Translations under genes and position numbers: made by a program
From: Georgenia_A wangjunii
GTDB lineage: Bacteria; Actinomycetota; Actinomycetes; Actinomycetales; Actinomycetaceae
Assembly: GCF_036421915.1 (NCBI RefSeq)
Contig: NZ_JAZGOM010000001.1
Strand: one strand, 5' to 3'
DNA length: 64,000 nt
Notes under the pieces: model-generated
Databases searched by the model: none
Told to the model about the DNA's origin: nothing
What the model saw: the letters and a program-made list of their open reading frames with translations, nothing else
Shown here: positions 60,861 to 64,000 of the stretch, piece after piece
How positions within the stretch are numbered: position 1 is the first letter of the stretch
How the letters are laid out: each line of letters opens with the position of its first letter

Positions 60861-61820
60861 TCAGGACGGAGCGGGCAGGACCGTGACGAGCGGCGGCCGG
60901 GGGGTGAGCGTGCCGGCGAGGGCGCGGAGCGCGAGGAGCTCGGCGCCGTCGAGCGCCCCGCCGAGCGGCGGCGCGAGGACGACGTCGGGGCGCAGCCGCG
61001 ACAGCTCGGCGGTGAACGGCGCGGTGAGGACCTCGCCCGCGCCGAAGATCCCACCGGTGTAGGACGCGCGCGCCGGGACGGGGTCCCGCAGCGCGGCGGC
61101 GAGCGTGCGCGCGAGCTCCCCACCGGCGGCCGCGACGATCCCGGCGGCGACCGGGTCCCCCTCCCTCGCGAGCCCGACCGCGTCCTGGGCGAACGAGGCG
61201 AGCAGCCCCGCGCGGTCGTCCCGCGTGTAGACCTCGCGGATGAGGGCGTCCGGCTCCCCGAACCGGCTGCGGGCGGCGGCGAGGAGCGCCGCGGCGTCCG
61301 CGCGGCGGCCGTCGTGGTGCTCGAGGGCGGCGGTGAGCGCCCGCCCGCCGATCCACGACCCGGACCCGGCGTCGCCGAGGACGTGGCCCCAGCCGTCGAC
61401 CTTGCGCCACGTCTCGCCGAGGTCCGTGCCGAGGGCGGTGCAGCCCGTGCCCGCGAGGACGACGGCTCCGGCCGTGCCACCGAGGGCACCGACCGTGGAG
61501 GTGACCGCGTCGGAGGCGACGACCGTCGGCGCGACCCCGAGCCGGGTGTGGACGACGTCGGCGAGGCCGGCGGCGCCGTCGGCGAGCGTGAGGAGGCCAC
61601 TGAGGCCGAGGCACGCCGCAGCAACGTCCCCGGCACCGAGGTCGAGCTCGATGAGGAGCGTCTCGACGAGCGGCGCTGCGACGAGGCCCGCCGCCGACAC
61701 CCGCAGCCCCGGTCCGGTGGCGGTGCGCGCCCCCTCGGGCCGGACGCCGCCGCCCGCGAGCGGCGTCCACCGCGCCCGTGACCCGGAGCCGCCGAGGTCG
61801 ACGGCGAGCACGCCCTTCAC
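60861..61820 (-). CDS. BadF/BadG-family N-acetylglucosamine kinase-like protein
   Basis: 319 residues from a GTG at 61820, 2 nt after the permease stop. ASKHA fold: phosphate-1 motif LAVDLGGSGSRARW, AGTGCTALGTDLG, the hinge VLGDAGSGSWIGGRAL and a phosphate-2 region ASYTGGIFGAGEV. Closest by pattern to N-acetylglucosamine (or glucosamine/MurNAc) kinases of actinobacteria. Coupled to an ABC sugar importer, so it likely phosphorylates the imported amino sugar. Final gene of the operon. Confidence 0.85.
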   Translation of the reverse strand: MKGVLAVDLGGSGSRARWTPLAGGGVRPEGARTATGPGLRVSAAGLVAAPLVETLLIELDLGAGDVAAACLGLSGLLTLADGAAGLADVVHTRLGVAPTVVASDAVTSTVGALGGTAGAVVLAGTGCTALGTDLGETWRKVDGWGHVLGDAGSGSWIGGRALTAALEHHDGRRADAAALLAAARSRFGEPDALIREVYTRDDRAGLLASFAQDAVGLAREGDPVAAGIVAAAGGELARTLAAALRDPVPARASYTGGIFGAGEVLTAPFTAELSRLRPDVVLAPPLGGALDGAELLALRALAGTLTPRPPLVTVLPAPS

Positions 61821-61822
61821 GG

Positions 61823-62734
61823 TTACTTGCCCATCCCCGCGGTGAGCCCGGTGATGATCTGCTTCGTCGCGACGAGGAAGAGGAGCACGAGCGGGAGCGT
61901 AGCGATGACGAGCCCGGCGAAGAGCGTCGACCAGTCGGTCTGGTACTCCCCGAAGAACGTCGTCAGCCCCACCGGCAGCGTGTAGTTCTCCCGGTTGCGG
62001 ATGAGGATGAGCGGGTAGAAGAAGTCGTTCCAGATCGGCACGAACCGGAAGACGACCACCGTCGCGATCGCGGGCCGCACGAGCGGGGCCATGACGCTCC
62101 AGAACATCCGGAACGGACCCGCGCCGTCGAGCCGCGCCGCCTCCTCGAGCTCGCCCGGCAGCTGCCGGAAGAACGTCGTGAGGACGAACACGGAGAACGG
62201 GATGCTCACCGCGGCGTAGACGAGGACGAGCCCGAGGCGCGTGCTCACGAGGTCGAAGGAGTCGAGCAGGTAGAAGATCGGCACGATCATGAGGAACACG
62301 GGCATCATGAGGCCGGAGATGAACACCGACTCCACGACGGCCATGAGCTTCGACCGGCTCCGGGCGAGCGCGTAGGCGGCGAGCAGCGACACGGCCGTCG
62401 AGATGGCCACGGAGCTGACCGTCACGACGATCGAGTTCCAGAAGTACGTGCTGAAGGAGGCCTCGATCCAGGCCCGTCCGTAGCTGGAGAAGTCCGGCGG
62501 GAACGGCATGCCCAGTGGCTCGGTGGCGAGGTCGCGGTTGGTCCGCAGGGAGTTCGTCACCATGACGATGAGCGGCACGACCGCGATGAGGGCGTAGAGC
62601 CACAGGGACGTCGTGATGATGCTCTGCGACCAGCCCCCGCCCTGGGGCCGCCCGGCGGGGCGGGGGCGGCGCGTCGCCTTGGGCGCGTCGCCGCTCCCGC
62701 TCGTGGCCGGGGGCGTGGTTGTCGTCGTGGTCAC
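61823..62734 (-). CDS. ABC sugar transporter permease (MalG/UgpE type)
   Basis: 303 residues from a GTG at 62734, 2 nt after the preceding permease stop. Thr-rich N-terminus, six membrane helices and the EAA loop as LEEAARLDGAGPFRMFWSVM. Also TDWSTLFAGLVIATLPLVLL near the end, typical of CUT1-type MalG proteins. Pairs with the MalF-type permease upstream. The ATPase is not in the window and may be a shared MsiK. Confidence 0.92.
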   Translation of the reverse strand: MTTTTTTPPATSGSGDAPKATRRPRPAGRPQGGGWSQSIITTSLWLYALIAVVPLIVMVTNSLRTNRDLATEPLGMPFPPDFSSYGRAWIEASFSTYFWNSIVVTVSSVAISTAVSLLAAYALARSRSKLMAVVESVFISGLMMPVFLMIVPIFYLLDSFDLVSTRLGLVLVYAAVSIPFSVFVLTTFFRQLPGELEEAARLDGAGPFRMFWSVMAPLVRPAIATVVVFRFVPIWNDFFYPLILIRNRENYTLPVGLTTFFGEYQTDWSTLFAGLVIATLPLVLLFLVATKQIITGLTAGMGK

Positions 62735-62736
62735 GG

Positions 62737-63696
62737 TCAGAACAACCTCCGCTCGGTCCGGCGGAACCACCGGGTGAAGAAGACGGACAACCCGAAGATG
62801 ACGAGGAAGAGCAGGATCGCCACGGCCGAGGAGGTCCCGATCGCGTTGGACGAGCCGGACTCGAACGCCGTCCGGTAGAAGACGAGGGACATGACGTCCG
62901 TCGCGCCGGCCGGGCTGCCGGTGGACCCACCGAGGGCGTAGGGGATGGGGAAGGACTCCATCGCCCCGATGAACGTCAGGACGCTCACCGTGCCGATGAC
63001 CGGGGTGAGCAGCGGCAGCGTGATCCGGAAGAACCGCTGCGGCCCGGTGGCGCCGTCGAGCTCGGCCGCCTCGTCGAGCTCGGGGGAGAGCCCGCCGAGG
63101 GCCGCCCCGTAGAGCAGCATCGGGAACCCGACCCACTGCCACGAGGTGACGAGGACGACGACCCACAGCGCGGTGGACGGGTCACCCAGCCACGGGAGCG
63201 CGAGCGCGTCGAGACCCACGCCCCGGAGCAGGGCGTTGACGGGCCCGAAGAGCGGGGAGAGCAGGAGCGACCACAGGTAGCCGATGACGAGCGGGCTGAC
63301 GAGGTAGGGCAGCGTGTAGATGACCTGGAAGAACCGGCGGAAGCGCGCGCGCCGGTGGAGCAGCACCGCGAGGAGCATCCCGACCGAGTTCTGGACCACC
63401 ATCGCGCCCGCGAAGAGCAGCAGGTTGTGCCCGAACGCGCGGGGCACCTGGCTGCGGTACGGCTCGGCGGTGAAGAGGTGGATGAAGTTGTCGAGCCCGA
63501 CGAACTCGCCCTGCGTCGTGCCGCGCCAGCTGAACACCGAGTACGTGAACGCGGTGAACATCGGGTACAGCACGAAGACGGCGAAGAGGATGGCAGCCGG
63601 GGCGAGGAAGAGCAGCCCCGTGCGCGCGGGCAGCGCCGCCGTGCGGCGGCGCTGCCCGGTCCCCTTGCGGGCGAGCGTCTGTGCGGGGTCGCTCAC
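62737..63696 (-). CDS. ABC sugar transporter permease (MalF/UgpA type)
   Basis: 319 residues from the GTG at 63696, which overlaps the binding-protein stop (GTGA). Longer reading to 63714 lacks support. Six or more membrane helices: LLFLAPAAILFAVFVLYPMF, NLLLFAGAMVVQNSVGMLLA, the EAA loop LDEAAELDGATGPQRFF, and a C-terminal VAILLFLVIFGLSVFFTRW. CUT1 family. Confidence 0.92.
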   Translation of the reverse strand: MSDPAQTLARKGTGQRRRTAALPARTGLLFLAPAAILFAVFVLYPMFTAFTYSVFSWRGTTQGEFVGLDNFIHLFTAEPYRSQVPRAFGHNLLLFAGAMVVQNSVGMLLAVLLHRRARFRRFFQVIYTLPYLVSPLVIGYLWSLLLSPLFGPVNALLRGVGLDALALPWLGDPSTALWVVVLVTSWQWVGFPMLLYGAALGGLSPELDEAAELDGATGPQRFFRITLPLLTPVIGTVSVLTFIGAMESFPIPYALGGSTGSPAGATDVMSLVFYRTAFESGSSNAIGTSSAVAILLFLVIFGLSVFFTRWFRRTERRLF

Positions 63697-64000
63697 GCCC
63701 CGGGAGTGAACCACGCAGAGATCCCGTTCTGGATGTCGGCGGCGACGCCTGCCGCGTCCTTGTCACCGAGGAAGAGCTCCTGGCCACCCTGGCCCACGAG
63801 GTCCGTCCCCGACGGCGTGCCGTAGCGGAAGTTGACGAGCTGGAGGTAGGGGGCGGGGCTCTCCTGGTAGAGGTCCCACATCTCCTGCATGAGCGGCTCG
63901 TCGAAGGTCACGCCGGGGACCGGCGAGAACTGCTTGAGGTCGTTGGCCATCATCTGGCCGTACTCCTCGGTGGCGAGCCACTGGATGAGCTTCTCGGCGG
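63693..64000 (-). CDS. ABC sugar-binding protein, C-terminal part (gene continues beyond window)
   Basis: The last 102 codons or so of a solute-binding protein: KLIQWLATEEYGQMM, FSPVPGVTFDEPLMQEMWDL, PAPYLQLVNFRYGT and VAADIQNGISAWFTPGA. Family 1 extracellular sugar-binding proteins end this way. Its N-terminus and start lie to the right of base 64000. First gene in the window of the importer-kinase operon. Confidence 0.85.
   Translation of the reverse strand, partial: AEKLIQWLATEEYGQMMANDLKQFSPVPGVTFDEPLMQEMWDLYQESPAPYLQLVNFRYGTPSGTDLVGQGGQELFLGDKDAAGVAADIQNGISAWFTPGA

Overview
The window is a GC-rich (about 72% by eye) actinobacterial chromosome segment. gyrB-gyrA-DUF3566-tRNA-Ile-DLW39-tRNA-Ala is followed by ppiA, a rhomboid protease, crgA, a DUF881 protein, a class E sortase, a pabA/trpG-type amidotransferase and the pknB-pknA-pbpA-rodA-pstP-fhaB-fhaA cluster ending at tRNA-Leu. 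This is the origin-proximal gene order typical of Actinomycetota. The class Ib nrdHIEF operon, LuxS, F420-type LLM oxidoreductases and secreted glycosidases suggest a member of Micrococcales (Cellulomonas/Georgenia-like). That placement is inference. oriC and dnaA should lie just left of base 1.

Layout. 1-22307: conserved core (DNA topology, two tRNAs, desaturase, cyclophilin, rhomboid, then the cell-division and Ser/Thr-kinase cluster). 22221-25900: a small accessory patch beside tRNA-Leu with a membrane-anchored Ltp-type protein, a degenerate ORF, a hemerythrin-domain protein and a GH114-type lipoprotein. 25823-29571: a divergent MarR/RND efflux pair around a palindromic operator. 29604-33286: a type VII secretion-associated module with an EspC-like protein, a WXG protein with a glycine-zipper tail, a small membrane protein, LpqN-like and EspG-like proteins, and an opposing TY-Chap-like gene. 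No ESX core genes are present. 33435-37000: FNT channel, Mut7-C RNase-like protein, and an mtnN-luxS operon. 37379-41484: nrdHIEF behind tandem NrdR boxes. 41547-47955: mixed small enzymes, two pseudogene relics, two LLM oxidoreductases, a structured leader-like region and tag. 48130-64000: carbohydrate and cell-wall scavenging genes, with a D-lactate dehydrogenase-type flavoprotein, a duplicated four-histidine lipoprotein and a SigK/RskA-type pair between them.

How genes work together. The kinase cluster forms one translationally coupled unit (mostly 1-4 nt overlaps) linking peptidoglycan synthesis to phosphosignalling. The right end suggests a muropeptide/amino-sugar route. A secreted three-module enzyme (GH3 NagZ-like plus two GH171 NamZ-like domains) would release GlcNAc and MurNAc. 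An ABC importer (partial binding protein, two permeases) is coupled to a BadF/GlcNAc-kinase-family sugar kinase.

Most notable signals: the NagZ-NamZ-NamZ fusion with its 412-residue internal duplication; the WXG/glycine-zipper locus with a candidate immunity protein; a cluster of DnaA-box-like sequences in a convergent intergenic gap and another in the nrd promoter region; a repeated -10-hexamer-plus-6-nt arrangement implying many leaderless mRNAs; and the lipoprotein with two 183-residue repeats each keeping four histidines. All functional calls come from reading the sequence; no database search was run.
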